Source: Effrenium voratum (lineage: Eukaryota > Sar > Dinophyceae > Suessiales > Symbiodiniaceae). Taken from it: DNA of 64,000 nt. Numbering within the stretch: the first letter of the stretch is position 1; each line of letters begins with the position of its first letter. The notes beneath the pieces are model-generated. The model was not told the DNA's origin and made no database searches. It saw only the letters and a list, made by a program, of their open reading frames with translations. The translations under genes were made by a program, and so were the position numbers. The stretch spans positions 62,001-126,000 of the forward strand of contig CAUJNA010000596.1 in assembly GCA_963377175.1 (NCBI GenBank), read 5' to 3'. Shown here piece by piece: positions 12,601-24,180 of the stretch.

Positions 12601-15600
12601 GGTTCGCCACTGAAAAGGAGATCCTTTACATTTGTGGGATGCAGGGTTAGTTGATCAGGGCTCGACGTTGCACCGAGGTCCGCTTAGGTGAAGAAGCAAA
12701 GCAGCGTGTGCCAAAACCGCTGTTCGAGCCATGGTTTAAACAAGGGGTTGGCCCGAGGACCCCGCAAAATTGGGCTGGTCCAAGCCTTGGCCGAACCCTG
12801 GGAGGGCTTGGGGGGTTCAACACGTGGGGTTTTGACTTCTTCTCTTTCTTTGTAGGGAGAATCTCTCATTTTTCATTTCCAGTGTAGCAAGTTCTCGAGG
12901 AGCCGCAGGAGCCGCAAAATTGTTCTTTTTTCAAGACCCCTGTTCTACATCGAGCTTGGTGAGAATGAACAAGCTTTTGAGGAGGCGCGTCATGGACTTT
13001 TCGCCGCTTTCCTTTACTGCCGGCTCCCTCAAAGCAACTCGAGGGGTGAGGAACACAACTTGAAAGGGTAGATGGTCGACCTCCATGACCCTGAAAGCGA
13101 TTGCATCATTTTTCCGGGCAAGGGGGATTACGACTGCTTTGGTAGAGTCGCTTGTTTCACTCCGGCTGACGCTATTTCAGAGGTACGACTTCTTTTTTTG
13201 GAGGGATCAAGCATGGCAGTTTCATGTTGCGGCTCCGGCTCGGGGATTCAACTCAAATGGCGCATTTCTGGATGGGACCTGTATTGACCTTTGGTAGGGG
13301 ACCCGCAACTGGTTAGTTTCCCTTTGGAAACCATAGAGAGAAAGGGGGGTTCTCCTATTTATGAGGTTCGGCGAGAATGTCCAGTCAGTACTTGCGAATA
13401 GAAGCAAATATTGATACCGGCTCACATGAGCAATCCTTTCGCGATCGATTTAGTCCTAGAACATGGTTTGGATTCAGCTTTAGTGGATGCACCCTGGATA
13501 TCAAGAGTAGCGAAAAACGGACAACAACGGGGAGAAGTTAGAACAGCCGGCATCCAGAAGCGCAAAACCGCTTAGATTAACTCACTTCTCCATGCCGAAT
13601 CGACCTGTTGACCAATTTCGTTTCCCCGTTTGGTCCATTTTTTAGTCATCGCCCCAAAAGGTTAACCTTCATTTTTGGGTCCTTTGGGGAACTGAGTTGA
13701 TGTTCACAATGATGCTGGTAGCTTGGAGAGCGTCGGTTCAAAGGACCTATTGCAGCTTGGAAGGTAGCCATATGAGACGCAGCCAAAATGGCCCAAAGTT
13801 GATCCTCTTTTGGCGGAGCCATTTGATTTAAACCACCGCGTTCCTCCTCCAAACACAGCCCTCTTTTGGATGCCGAAAGGGCTGCGGACGCAGCGTCGTC
13901 AACGACCCATTGGCTGGTGGTTCAAACTACTGGGATGATTTGGGTACAACCGAGCCCTCCAGTTCCGCCAAGACAACGTATTGGCCAACCTCTAGTTTGA
14001 ATGAAGTAACAGATGAACAGGTGCCCCCTGATTGGTGGTTTGGATTGGTTTTGGATTTGAATTTGAACGGTTGGAGGATGAATGGGAAACCACCCCTTAA
14101 CCACCAAACCACCAATTAGGGGTAAGGTTATTTGAGCCACCGCTCAGCTAAGGGCAGTAGAACACCAAATCGCACAGGGCTTCACAGACACTGAATCGCT
14201 TCGGATTGACTGGGAGGTCCCCTGGATTGCCAAGCCCTGGACCGCAGGGATAGACCAACCCAGACATATTTTATATCCCTGGTGGGTCCATTCCCTGGGT
14301 CCACGCCATACGCCAGGAAGCATCGTTGGTGTCTGGCCTGGCTGCATTTGAACAACACGCCGGGGCCCCGAAGCCAAAGGTCGCTTTGCTCAACGACCGG
14401 TTCCTTGGGCCCAGGGATGACATGCCCTACGGAATTCAGACCTGGATTCCCATGAATTCACCCGGGATGGACACTTGGGCTCGATTCTTTGCCACCGCCT
14501 TCAGGAGAATTGCTGTTTTTAGGGTTGGAGTCTGTGGACTCGTGTGTGCTCCGGACCGCGTTCCTTTTTTCTCAACGGAAGCGACCACCCTCGCGAGTTT
14601 TCGCGCGAAACGGCGCGTGAGGAGTGGCTGGGCCTCAAATTTGCCAGGGCCTCAGTGGGAAGGATTCCCACCGCCTGCGCCGTGCGTTCTACGTATCAGA
14701 TTTCGGAACCCATTTGTTGGCCCACCCAATGGGTCCAAGAAGGAGCTCCCCTGCAAAAAGCCACAGAGCTTGGCTGGTGAGCTGGCGAACTTTGAGTAGT
14801 GCTCAACCCCCTTTTCGTTTCCGTAAAGGGCAGGGCTGGTTGTCTAGATCCCTCGATTTCCTTCTGGGGTTCAACCCCATGAAAAGAATGGTTGACCCAA
14901 TTTTGGATGGTGAAAATCCTTAGGTAAAAACATGGCGGCTATATTACCCCCCACTGTTTTAATGGTGCTTTGAAATGCCAGGGTTTCCGCAGGTCAACCA
15001 GTGAACCTACGTTTCTGAGCGAGGCCCAGCGGGTGGACCGACCGGGTGCAGACGACCAACTTCTGCTTCTGTCGGCTCTTCGGTCCGGACGGCGCGAGAT
15101 GGGCAGGGAAGGAAGGGGGAACGAAGGGGGGAAGCGGGGAGGGGGTGTGAACCTGGGAGTGTTGAGCATCCTGTAGCATCACTGCAACCACCACGCTGAA
15201 ACACCCAGAGTCTTGTCAACACGGCCAGTCCACGAGGGCTGGGATGCCGGCAAAGGGATGCTCAAGGTGCCGGTGCTGGGGGTGCTACTGATGCTAGGAA
15301 TGCTAGGGTTGTTAGCAATGCTAGCAATGCTGACAATGCCAGTGATGATCATGATGTTAGTGATGCCGAGGAAATATACTGAGATGCGTGGTGGATGGCT
15401 GCTAGGGGTGCTAGGCACGCTTGGTGTGATGCTAGGGACCTGCTAGAGATGCTGGGAGTGCTAGGAACGCTAGGAATGCTAGGGATGCGCGGGCTGCTGA
15501 TGCTAGGGATTAGGGGTCCTGGAAATGCTGGGGATGCTCTCCCCCTTTACTCTGCCCTTTCTGCACTCTTCAAAGCCCCTTTTGTACTGAAGAGCCGGCC

Positions 15601-16503
15601 AGGGCAATCCCACGGCACCTACGACAACGAATTCCTGCATGAGCTCTTCGACAGCTGCCGGGATGCTGAGGCTAAAAACAGGGTGCTTTCGGTCTGCAGT
15701 CAAAGGATGTTTAAGCAAAAACTGTTTAAACATGTTCAAGCATATTGGGAGGTTGCAGGATTCCACTCCAGAGTGTCGACTAAGCTGGGTCAAAACTGGG
15801 CCCGTCCGAATGCTTGATTCGTTGCGCTTGAGTATCAAAATTAATGGCCACAAACAATGGGGTCAGCCAAGAGACTGTTCGGGCCATCTTCGCGACAAAG
15901 GGGTCCATCATGTGGAGCACACTGTCAACTGTTGAGTGCCGACCTTGACAAAATAGTGCACACCGTTGCATACTTTTCAATAACAAGAACATTTGCGGTG
16001 ATCACTCTATCATGCAATCATTCTTACCCAGGAAAAAGGAGGGCTGTCATCATTCTGGCAAACTCTGCACACGGACCCGCCTTGGGGTTGGCAGTGGTGG
16101 TCATAGGCCCTTTATCAGGGATGTTCTACCGTTGAACGGTTCCTACGATGGGACCGGGCTGACCCTGAGGATGTTTCGCCCAGATTAGGAGTTCGTTTCG
16201 AAGGTTTTAAGCAGCCATTGTAATGCATCCTGAGGGAACCAGGAAATGACCCACAGATTTTTGGAGTCTTGACATAAGGGACTACTGCCCTTGTTGGGTC
16301 CCTTCAAGTGGCAGGTGGTTGACCATTTCGAGGGACTTCTCAAACATATGGGTCCCGGCGATTTATGTTTGCTTCAAGTCGGCAAAGAGGGGGTTCTCAA
16401 ACGGACTTTTGGCTGCTTCCCTTTGAACTGCGAGGGTCTTGAGACTTCGGGCGGGTTTTCAGGCCCGATGGGCACCACGAGTTATGTGCTCTTCGGCAAC
16501 AAG
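4102..16503 (+). CDS. DUF72 (YecE-like) protein, 11 rebuilt exons (gene span, 5' and 3' ends unknown)
   Basis: Joining eleven islands (4102-4141, 6418-6471, 7325-7369, 9050-9096, 10394-10435, 11795-11828, 12458-12522, 14317-14364, 15024-15091, 15603-15656, 16463-16503) keeps one frame and gives, in order, the landmarks of DUF72: an F-x-F-I-E-M-x-N-T-W-F strand, F-R-M-V-V-K, a T-H turn, F-L-W-Q-F-P-P-S-F, V-D-F-R-D-G-S-W-Y, W-L-H-L-N-N, F-C-R-L-F-G-P-D-G, G-x-Y-D-N-E-F-L and S-Y-V-L-F-G-N-K. Family knowledge: DUF72 proteins are TIM-barrel-like, common in bacteria and present in some eukaryotes, with no settled biochemical function. Ten of the eleven exons are followed by a GC donor and one by GA; all acceptors are AG|G. 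The N-terminal glycine-rich start of the family and the final helix after FGNK were not found, so the model is partial. No TATA box or trans-spliced leader site was recognised. Confidence 0.88.
6418..6471 (+). CDS. DUF72 exon: F-R-M-V-V-K
   Basis: CTCGAG|G acceptor, 18 codons ending S-F-R-M-V-V-K, the family's F-x-F-x-V-K strand. GC donor at 6472. The intron that follows contains a TG/TATG-rich stretch near 7104-7262. Confidence 0.88.
7325..7369 (+). CDS. DUF72 exon: conserved T-H
   Basis: CGAAG|G acceptor, 15 codons V-S-C-V-A-T-H-I-L-K-L-Q-N-V-T. The Thr-His pair after the V-K strand is a family hallmark. Phase 0 on both sides, GC donor at 7370. Confidence 0.85.
8335..8383. repeat. GT microsatellite
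   Basis: (GT)n interrupted by GA, passing into GCGCGC; lies inside a DUF72 intron. Confidence 0.95.
8795..9010. repeat. Degenerate CCCTAAAC/AAACCCACC block
   Basis: About 215 bases of irregular AAACCCACC, CCCTAAAC and CCCAAACC units, the reverse-complement sense of the TTTAGGG-type block at 44505-44680. Resembles decayed telomere-like satellite. Confidence 0.7.
9050..9096 (+). CDS. DUF72 exon: F-L-W-Q
   Basis: TTCAG|GAG acceptor; E-K-Y-C-H-L-S-A-A-T-V-A-F-L-W-Q, split inside the Gln codon. Joined to 10394 it makes F-L-W-Q-F-P-P-S-F, the family's L-F-Q-x-P-P-S-F. GC donor at 9097. Confidence 0.87.
9594..9648. repeat. (ATC)18 microsatellite
   Basis: A perfect trinucleotide run of about 55 bases in the intron 9097-10393; produces false poly-His and poly-Met frames. 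Confidence 0.97.
10394..10435 (+). CDS. DUF72 exon: F-P-P-S-F
   Basis: CTCGAG|G acceptor; F-P-P-S-F-V-Y-S-D-E-L-V-R-R. The 3' end may be 10432 or 10435, since both give a GC donor in the required phase. The opposite strand is open here and has a pyrimidine tract ending in CAG (about 10470), but only the + frame fits the family and its neighbours. Confidence 0.83.
10436..11794 (+). other. DUF72 intron, no repeats recognised
   Basis: Contains an AT-rich stretch at 10470-10560 and a GC-rich open island at 10675-10870 that the flanking exons do not need. I cannot assign it. Confidence 0.6.
11795..11828 (+). CDS. DUF72 micro-exon (34 bases)
   Basis: GTCCAG|G acceptor; F-E-R-L-I-E-Y-L-N-S-P, corresponding to the helix of the family that carries E-R-L before the Leu-Pro linker. 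Restores phase between the exons at 10394 and 12458. GC donor at 11829. Confidence 0.8.
11970..12002. repeat. Perfect stem-loop, 12-bp arms
   Basis: GTGGGCCTACTT and its exact complement AAGTAGGCCCAC enclose a 9-base loop; located in the DUF72 intron 11829-12457. Confidence 0.9.
12458..12522 (+). CDS. DUF72 exon: V-D-F-R-D-G-S-W
   Basis: ATCCAG|G acceptor; A-R-H-I-V-D-F-R-D-G-S-W-Y-R-E-D-V-Y-D-F, the most diagnostic DUF72 stretch (V-E-F-R-x-x-S-W ... D-V-Y). Ends inside an Arg codon before a GC donor at 12523. The frame stays open upstream to 12386, so a longer 5' end is possible. Confidence 0.93.
12958..13190 (+). other. Coding-like island inside intron
   Basis: Two overlapping open stretches (N-E-Q-A-F-E-E-A-R-H-G-L-F near 12965, and A-I-A-S-F-F-R-A-R-G-I near 13094) look protein-like but have no place between the DUF72 exons at 12458 and 14317, which join in phase. 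It may be an alternative exon, a gene fragment or chance. Confidence 0.25.
14025..14122. repeat. Inverted-repeat element, 19-bp arms
   Basis: Left arm 14025-14043 (CCCCTGATTGGTGGTTTGG) is complementary, with one mismatch, to the right arm 14104-14122. The 98-base element carries T-rich DNA between the arms. No clear target-site duplication was found. It resembles the shorter element at 47131-47190. Confidence 0.75.
14317..14364 (+). CDS. DUF72 exon: W-L-H-L-N-N
   Basis: CGCCAG|G acceptor; K-H-R-W-C-L-A-W-L-H-L-N-N-T-P. Joins upstream as F-L-R-K-H-R and downstream as T-P-G-P-S-G-W-T-D. GC donor at 14365. Confidence 0.87.
14544..14650 (+). other. Unexplained coding-like segment in intron
   Basis: Reads F-L-N-G-S-D-H-P-R-E-F-S-R-E-T-A then E-E-W-L-G-L-K-F-A-R-A-S on +, with strongly coding-like composition and an internal GAG|GAG acceptor. 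The DUF72 exons at 14317 and 15024 join across it without a gap, so it is either an alternatively spliced exon or a remnant. Confidence 0.35.
15024..15091 (+). CDS. DUF72 exon: G-W-T-D ... F-G-P-D-G
   Basis: GCGAG|G acceptor; P-S-G-W-T-D-R-V-Q-T-T-N-F-C-F-C-R-L-F-G followed by P-D. The end corresponds to the family's Y-x-R-x-H-G-x-x-G segment of the barrel. GC donor at 15092. Confidence 0.93.
15245..15545. repeat. Degenerate 9-bp minisatellite (ATGCTAGGR)
   Basis: About 300 bases of imperfect nine-base units such as ATGCTAGGA, GTGCTAGGC and ATGCTGGGG, interrupted near 15365-15400. It fills most of the DUF72 intron 15092-15602. Confidence 0.85.
15603..15656 (+). CDS. DUF72 exon: G-T-Y-D-N-E-F-L
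   Basis: GGCCAG|G acceptor; Q-S-H-G-T-Y-D-N-E-F-L-H-E-L-F-D-S, matching the family's G-x-Y-s-d-e-x-L helix start. GC donor at 15657 splits a Cys codon. Confidence 0.92.
16463..16503 (+). CDS. DUF72 exon: V-L-F-G-N-K
   Basis: TTTTCAG|G acceptor; P-M-G-T-T-S-Y-V-L-F-G-N-K, the family's terminal V-Y-V-x-F-N-N strand. Ends in phase 0 at a GC donor (16504). The exon with the last helix of the domain is not identified in 16504-17908. Confidence 0.92.
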
Positions 16504-16797
16504 GCAACGGGTGGCCGGGAAGCAAAAGCAAAAGATCGGCGGGTGTATTTCCTACAGAATTTGCAGATGGCTGGTTGGTGGGTGGGCAGGCTGGCTGGCT
16601 TGGAATATCGCAATTTTTTGGGAGAAGTGGATCGAACCCTTCCTTGCAGCCGCCCTCGCAGTTGACTTCCGGGCTGATGAAAAAGGGACTAGGCCCGCCT
16701 TAGCTTTCGCCTGAAAGGGGTCATGTTGACCCTCATGTGCGTGTCCTTTGGGAATTTTGGGGTTGGTTTAGAGGGGGGGAGACGACTATTTGAGGGG

Positions 16798-17184
16798 TCA
16801 CTGGGCCCGAGATTCTGACCCACTAAGCTGTGCGAGTGCAGTGTATGGTTCTTTGACTCCGAGCCATGGGTGCCAAGCAGACACTTTCTCATCCGCAAAA
16901 GCAGCCACAAGAACATGGAGATGTCCGGAAGGAGTTCCCGGGATTGACGGCATTCCTCTCCTTGCCATCAGCAGCGGTATTCTTCCTCCATCGGCTACAG
17001 CCGGCAAGCATTGTGCAGACTTCAGGGCGAGGCGAGCAGCAAACACATAGGTGTCCTTCAGAGGTTGGTTTGGTTGGTGTTTATTCCATCTACCAGCATC
17101 CATTTGTTCAAAAGGTCGCCTACGAGCATAGCTGAGCAACCCTCCCCGCTGCGTGCTCAAGCTCGGGGCTTCGGCAGATGGCAA
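16798..17184 (-). other. Open frame of uncertain status, minus strand
   Basis: A 128-codon open frame on the minus strand with even, protein-like composition and no low complexity. The + strand is open here in two frames as well, and I recognise no family. Could be a processed pseudogene fragment or chance. Confidence 0.2.
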
Positions 17185-17908
17185 GCATCCTTTGCCTCAC
17201 AACCTGAATTCCACACTTTTCGAGAAGACGATTTGGGTGGCAAGCCAGAAGTTCCTGCTTGTTCGGGTTATGCCGAGCGCAGCAAGTTTTCGCAGACCAG
17301 TTCGTATCACTGCTTTGGAAGTCTCAGGCGCAATGCGATAATTTTAGCTTATTGTGTTGTTGTCTGGCACTAGTTCCCAAGTTTATGACTCACGCGTGGT
17401 AATTCCTGGATTCTCCCAGTCGAATTCCTGATCAACTCTTCCTGATGCATGTCCTTGGCTGCCATTTGGTTGGGGATGTTTAGCTTTTAACTGTTTGGGA
17501 ACATGCGTATGTGCCCTTTCAAATTACAAACTGCACGTCGCACTTTGCACGGCCACGCAGTGGAGAGTCGTGCCATTGGCCCGGTGGATGGATCGCCTCC
17601 GGCTGCCTTCGGAGTCCGACATGGCTCTGGCGATTGGCTGATTGAGGACTCGAACGAGCTCTTCCACTTGTGGGGGGGGGGGCACGCATGGAAACGAAGA
17701 CTCCACCTTTTGCTTCTGCCTTTCAACCAGACAGTTCGCTTTTGATTTGATTTTCAGGCGCTTCAACTAGTTCAAGCGGAAGAGGCTCAGTAGGGAATCA
17801 TTGAGAATGAACCTAGGGATCTCCTTATCCGCAACAAGGGATGGTTTGAAGGTCATTCCAACTCATTCCCCGAGAAGCAAGACCTCAAAGGTGTCTTCGG
17901 CTCGACAG

Positions 17909-17950
17909 GAGATGGGAAGGTACCGGAAAGAGCTGGGGCCCTTCGAGAAG
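17909..17950 (+). CDS. Candidate exon of R3H gene
   Basis: CGACAG|G acceptor, E-M-G-R-Y-R-K-E-L-G-P-F-E-K, AAG|GA donor, phase 0 on both sides. Codon use is exon-like; no domain recognised. Confidence 0.55.
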
Positions 17951-20900
17951 GACGAAGCCAATCCTTTGGGACTCGGTTCTCGGCGTGTCCAGCTCCCGAA
18001 AGGAGAGCCATGCGTCTTTCCAGGTCATTTTGGCAACGGGAAGCTTTTTGGTCAGCTCTGCATTTCCATGTTTGAGAGAACCATTTTAACGGGGTAAGTG
18101 GGGAATTTCTCGTGTTCGACGAGCCCCGTCAGGTGAAAAGGACATGCGCCTCACGCTTCATCATGCTTCACCGTTCTCTGTTCTGGGCGTTTGTGTTTTT
18201 CGTTTTGGGATTGTTCATTTTTATTGGCCTGCAAAAAAGGCACCTGTTGTTCTAGCCGACGAGTTTGCAAGATTTGCAAGCTTGTGATGCGACAGCATCG
18301 AGCTCGATTTTGGGCGTCAGTTTGGTGGCTCCGGCAAGGGTTCCGACTCCGTGACTTAGCTCCAAGTGAATTGTTTTCTTTGGTTTCTTTTCCCCGCCAA
18401 ATTTATACCGTGTCCGCATAATTCAGGGAGGGGTTAGGACCACCCCCCCCCCCCGCCCACTATATTGCGAACACTCCACTTGCCAAAACCGTGCAACTCG
18501 CCTGTGGCTTTACTTTGTTGTTCGTGCTAAGCCTCGCAATTGTTTTGTCAAATCCTGCAATCAGTGAGTGGACAAGTGCCCGAGCTCCGTGGCGTAAGTG
18601 TGTGTGTGTGTGTGTGTGTGTGAGTGCGTGTTTTGCTTGGGGAGCAAACTCCTTTTGTTGTTTTCTCTAAGGAGAGTTTATGACATATGAAGTTCAGTTT
18701 GTCGGGAAATTTAATGAACAACACCTTTTAGGTCTTCGGTTGCTTATTGGAAACACCTGTTCCCCCCCTCCCTCCCCCCCTCCCTCCCCCCCCTCCCGGA
18801 AGCCTGAAGGACCCTGCGGGCCCTTACCTGGATGCCGCCAGGCAGCGGCGCAAGGCGCAGAAGGTGCCGCCTGGTTGGCTGGTTCTCCAGGGAGACACCG
18901 AGACACCCCCCAAATTTCGAGACGGTCTGCCGGTTCCCTATATTTCCCTTTGGTGGTTTTAAACATCAGCTTTTTGGCCCATGAAGGGTGAGTATCCCTT
19001 GGTGGGGGTGATTTTTTTAGGGGGAATATCGGGAGCCCTGTCTGAAGGGCAGGCTTAGATGTTTGAGTGGATCTCACGAAAGCAAAGCTCATGCTCGAAT
19101 TTGGGAGGCCGTCGTTCTTTTCCAAACAATATAGACGTTTCCCTTGGGTTCTTAAGGCGGAGTTTTGGGGAAAGACCTGGGGTCGGAACCTTTCCTGTGG
19201 GGCTGGAGAGGCCTTCGCATTTCTCTCAAAGGAAGCGACTTCTAAGCCCACTACTTGGGATGCAAGGTGGTGTGGCTTTGGGAGTCAAGGCTTAGAACCG
19301 GGGCCGGCGGACCCCGGATGGGTACATTGCCAACCATCTCAGGGCCAACAGACTCCAGGTGGCTCCCTCTTGGCTGGGGCTGGAATTGGAGCAGGAGAAG
19401 CGTCTCTTCTGCTCCCTGAACTGGAGCAATGTGGCTCCAATCTTCTCCCCTCACGGTTTCAAGGGGGAAAGGACACCATTTGGTGCCCCTTTGCGCACCC
19501 CATTTCCAGGGCGGAAAGACTTTTAGATCCAACAGCCTGCGCATGTCTGCGCAGGGTCTCTCTCGACGTGCCTCTTTGCTGATTCAAAGCCTTTGGCAAT
19601 GCGAGCGAGGTCATGACCCGGAAAATGGCCCTTGCTTGGTTCTAATTAGTCATTTCTGAGCCGGGCTTGCGAGTGGCCCGGGCTCAATGACCTTGGGCAA
19701 TAGAAGGTTGCACCAAATCCACGCAGTCTTTGACCTCTTCCGTGCCCTTACGAAACACTAGCGAAAAGAAGACCCGTGCAAAGGAGGCGCTAGGTCGCTC
19801 AGGGGCCGATTTTACATGTTCTGGTTCTTGGCGCTGGGATGACTTAGCACCTCGTGTGCGGCTTGGGGGGGGGGGTTGGGGTGTTTGCACGGTTTGGCAT
19901 TTTGGATTCCCCGCCCATGGGCGACCATGAGACCAAGCCAGTTGGTTCAGGAGCAGAGCGCTGCCACGGAAGCCGACTGGCCGATGCTGGCCGCTTGGTC
20001 GTTGCTCCCTTTGACTTCCAACGCAAGCCACATCAAATGGATGGACCAGTCTTTCATTGTGCCAGGAAGGGATTACTTCCCAATTTTCGTTCTGACGGTC
20101 CGAGTCGTTTCAGAAGCTTTTGGAATGCTCAACTGAAAGGCTCGAGTCTGATGTTGACTCAGTAGGGTCATGTTTATCAGGAGTCTTTGTATGGGGTTTT
20201 GGGAAGCTTGGGATAGTTCTTGGGCTAGTGCCTCGGTGTGAGCATCACCCCGATGCTGAAAGGTTGAAACGTCGCCGGGGTCGGCCAGCTTTTTGTCAAC
20301 CAGCACCTCCCCATGGGAGAACACCACTGATGACCTAGGCCTATAGGGCTAGTACTAATTAAATAGGGGGCGATTGCACTTTGGGGATCCTTCACTTTTG
20401 GGGGCACAGCTTACTACTTTGTCAGGTTATATCCGCTGTCAACCAGCCGGATTGAATGTGGCAACTGACATTTAAGCTATAGACGAAAAGGCGGGCCCTG
20501 ATTCCCTTAGCTTTGACAACCCACCTGTAAGGTGACCCTTGAAATATCAGGTAATGGGGACAGCAAGTGATGCTCGAACACGGACCAGGTGGGCTTCATT
20601 TGGCTTCCGCTTATGCGGACTTCCGGCTTTCTTCTTGACCACAGCAAGCAAGTCTCATGCCAATTCGGGTGGGGGGGGGGGGTTGGGTCTCCGTGTTTGG
20701 ATCAACCAATATCACCTTTGGGTGGCTCCGGGGATGGGCCCGCGAGGTCGCTTGACTCAACGAGCCAAGGACCTCTCCTCCGGTTTTGATCAAGAGGCGG
20801 GCTGGAGAAGGACGTTGGGAAACGAAGCTCGGGAAGCACGCCTGAGGCGAACTTCAGCTGTTGAAGTTCGGTTTCTTCATTTTGGTCGGCCAAAAAGTAA

Positions 20901-23900
20901 CAAATCACCATGCAATGCGTCCAACCCGATGAATTTTCCGCCGGCCTCTGGTTTTCGCGGGAAAAGGGGTCGGACATCCCTTTTTGAGCTTGGTTGAATT
21001 GGACTCAGGTCAAAGGGATAGGCCAAAAAACCAACAGTTTTCGGATCAACCTAACACAGTGAAGCATTTCGCCCGGCGAGTTTCGGGGGGAGGGGGGGTG
21101 GTTGGGGGGCTGCCGAAGATAATTTGCTGTGGACATACCAAGGATTGAAGACAAAACGGGCGGGGGGCTGCTGCCATCAGGTGCTTTGTTGCTTACAGCC
21201 AAACCAGCCAGGCGAGTCCCCTTCCACGTTCCCTTCAACCCAAGAACCTGGCAGAACAAGTTGGACACCCCGCAATGTACAGCACTTGACTGCAGTCCTA
21301 GGGTCTGGTTGGAACTACAACAACGCGTACCCCCCCGTTTTCCACCGGGCGGGGAACCCGAAACCGGGGATCCCCTCCGCCGGATCCGCGGTTTCGAGGC
21401 GCTGGAGCTGCGGCTGAGAGGTTTGGGCTGCGATGATCGGCTGGCGCTCAAGGGCCTCGACAAGGACGCGGCGGTGGTTTCGGTTGAGACGACCTCGCCA
21501 GCGGCCTGGGAAAACGGCCGAGTTTCCCATAAAAAGACCTGAAGAAACTCGTTTGGGGTGGGTGTCCCACGAGGTGAAGGGGACACACTCATACGGACGC
21601 CAGAGTTCAGATGTTTGGATGCGCTGCTAACAGGTCTTACTTAACTCGTCAAGCTCATAAGCTCACAGGCCAGCGCAAAGCAAGCTAACCCCATAAGAAC
21701 AGGTTCCTTTAACATGACCGGTTTGAGTGTTTCTCAGTACTTTAGGCCCCAATCCTTTTGAGGGCAATTTGGCGGATGCCACTTCAAGGACCCAGCAAAA
21801 GCAGCCAGGACATTTTTTCAAACAACGGATAGGCTTCGTGTAGTATCTCCAGAACGGCTTACCGGAGAAGCTTAATACCAAGCCGAGTTCCCTAAGGAGA
21901 AATCTATCTTCAGGGTTCAAAACGGCCTTGCCGAGTGGGAAAAAGGGTTGCTTCATCTTTTGAAACAATGAAGTTGCTCCTTTTTGTTCCGATTGGCCGA
22001 CGGGGCGAATTTTGGAGCCCAAGACGTGCCAAAAAAAACATGGAGAGGGCGAAACGTAGCTTGTTGTGGGCAGGCAACGGCGGATTCGGCGTGTGGTTCT
22101 TCGGCTTGAGGAGCAGCGGTGTGCGGTCCACGGCTTGGCACACCGCCTGGGGCTCTGCAACAGTTCCAGGCGGCGGATGTGTGTGTGTGTGTGTGTGTGT
22201 GTTCGAAGATAACTAAGAGAGAGCCTCCGGGGTTTCCAGTTCGCAAATCTTCTGGCTGTGACAGGCGTTTGCTTTCCTGAACAGTCGCACGCTGCAAGCT
22301 TTTTGTTGAAGGTTCCTTCATTGGAGTCAATGCCCACATTGAAATGAGTTTCCTCTGGCTGCAGTAGGAAATAAGAGGAGCTGCACATCCCCCGCTCACC
22401 TCTCCAAAAGGACCCCGCGATGAAGGGAGAAACAGGGTGAGTTGGGGACTTCTGGTTTTTCGAACTCACCCATAGACCTTTGGACCCGAGCACAGGGATG
22501 ACCCCGGTTTCGAGTGAGCAGTTCATCCCCAGGACATGGTGGAGTCGAACTCAACATATTTGGGGTATGAACTGGCTTTTGATCCAACCGCCCCCCCATT
22601 CTGGCCCCTTCAAGGGATTCGAGGCACGTCTTCCGATTGCAGCTTTTCGGTGGCCTGATCGGTCGATAGGGCTGACGTTGATGGCGGCCGCCTGCTTTGC
22701 GTGACCCGGAAAGCTGGGCCGCGCTCCAACGATCCGGGCCCGTGCCAGCGCCCGCAGGCGCAAGGGACGCAGTGTGGGAGGTTTCCCTCTTGGTTGGTTT
22801 TGAATTTGGGGTGTTCCGTGTAAGAGGGGATCCATAGGCAGAACAATGAGTTGGAATGGCCCCTAACTGAACTTTCGAAGTGGTGGTTTCCTGTAAGGGG
22901 AGCTCCTTCCAGTTCATTCCCCAATTGCTGAGAACCAGCAAGGTAAAAGGGTTTGGGATGTACCCTCACAAACATGGAACCTCACAGAGGGTCCTGGAAG
23001 TTCCTTGAACAGGAGCCCCCCTGATAGATTCCATGAAAGTGGACCGGAGGGTAATGGATTGGATGCGGATACATGTCACGTTTTCCGGATGATCGCTCCT
23101 TGGCACCGTTCCTTCACTGCCCCGATCGAAACCAATGTATAGCTTCCCATTGAGGGCCTGATGATCCACCAAATCAGCTTTTGAGACCAACCACGGAGAG
23201 CAAGATAAGCGTATCGGACAAGAACCAAGTGGACACATGCAGAAGTTGGTCCGTTTCCTTCTGGGTGTTTGTCGCGGCTGGCCACTGCCGTCCATCTCTG
23301 AACAGGTGTATGAGGCAGACCCAAATTAAATATCATCCCCACCTTCCTTTCCAGCTTCGAAAAGCAGTACCCCAACCAAAGGACACAAGGACGCGCCTCT
23401 TTGGTTGCTCTTTTAAACCCAACCCCCTGAAAAAATCGATGGCATCTCCTGAGGCCCCGGCCGAAGCGAGCCCGCAAGTCGCTTGCGCGCAAGCCAGCGC
23501 CCCGCGGCGCTCGCGCTGGCGCCGGGCGGAGGCGGCCGGAGATGTGTTGAAATGGAAGCCGCTGCGATACAAGGTATGGGTCAAGAATAAACCAACAGGG
23601 GACCGCAGGTTGTTGTCCATGTTTCCATTTGCCAGGGTTCCATTTTGGGTACCGGTTTTTGACCCACAGCCACAACAAGGGCTGAACCTCAAAGATATGT
23701 TCCCCCTATAAGAGGGGATTCCCCCCCAAAGACATTTTCCCCATTTTCAGAGGGGGTTCCCTTGCATCACAGAACTGGGGCTAACCCCCGAGTGATCCCA
23801 CGACCCTGACATAGATGGCACAAGATTCCCACGTGCCGTTTAGTCGTCCGTTTCTGCCCAAAGGGATTCATCGTGCCGTTTTTATATCAAGGGATTCAGT

Positions 23901-24149
23901 CAGGACACCGAAAGGCTCACTCATTTCTGCTTCACCCGAGTTGGCCTTCAAGTTGGCTCCAACTCGAAATCGGTGGTGGTTTTTCTTTTTGGACAACGAC
24001 ACACACACACACACACCTGCAATTTTTTGGACTATGTTGTTGGTGATGCCTGCAGGGGCACCCTGACGATATTTGGGCGTGGCTTACACAATCAGCCCCA
24101 AAGAAAAGCACTCAGTCAGTATTTGTTGTTTCCAAGCAACACTATATAC

Positions 24150-24180
<31 letters not shown>

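Noticed and set aside
18240..18360. Open + stretch C-K-I-C-K-L-V-M-R-Q-H
   Set aside because: No AG|G acceptor fits, all three frames are partly open, and no family is recognised.
21663..22526. 287-codon minus-strand open frame
   Set aside because: Antisense to the R3H exon, crosses a GT microsatellite, and has no recognisable domain.
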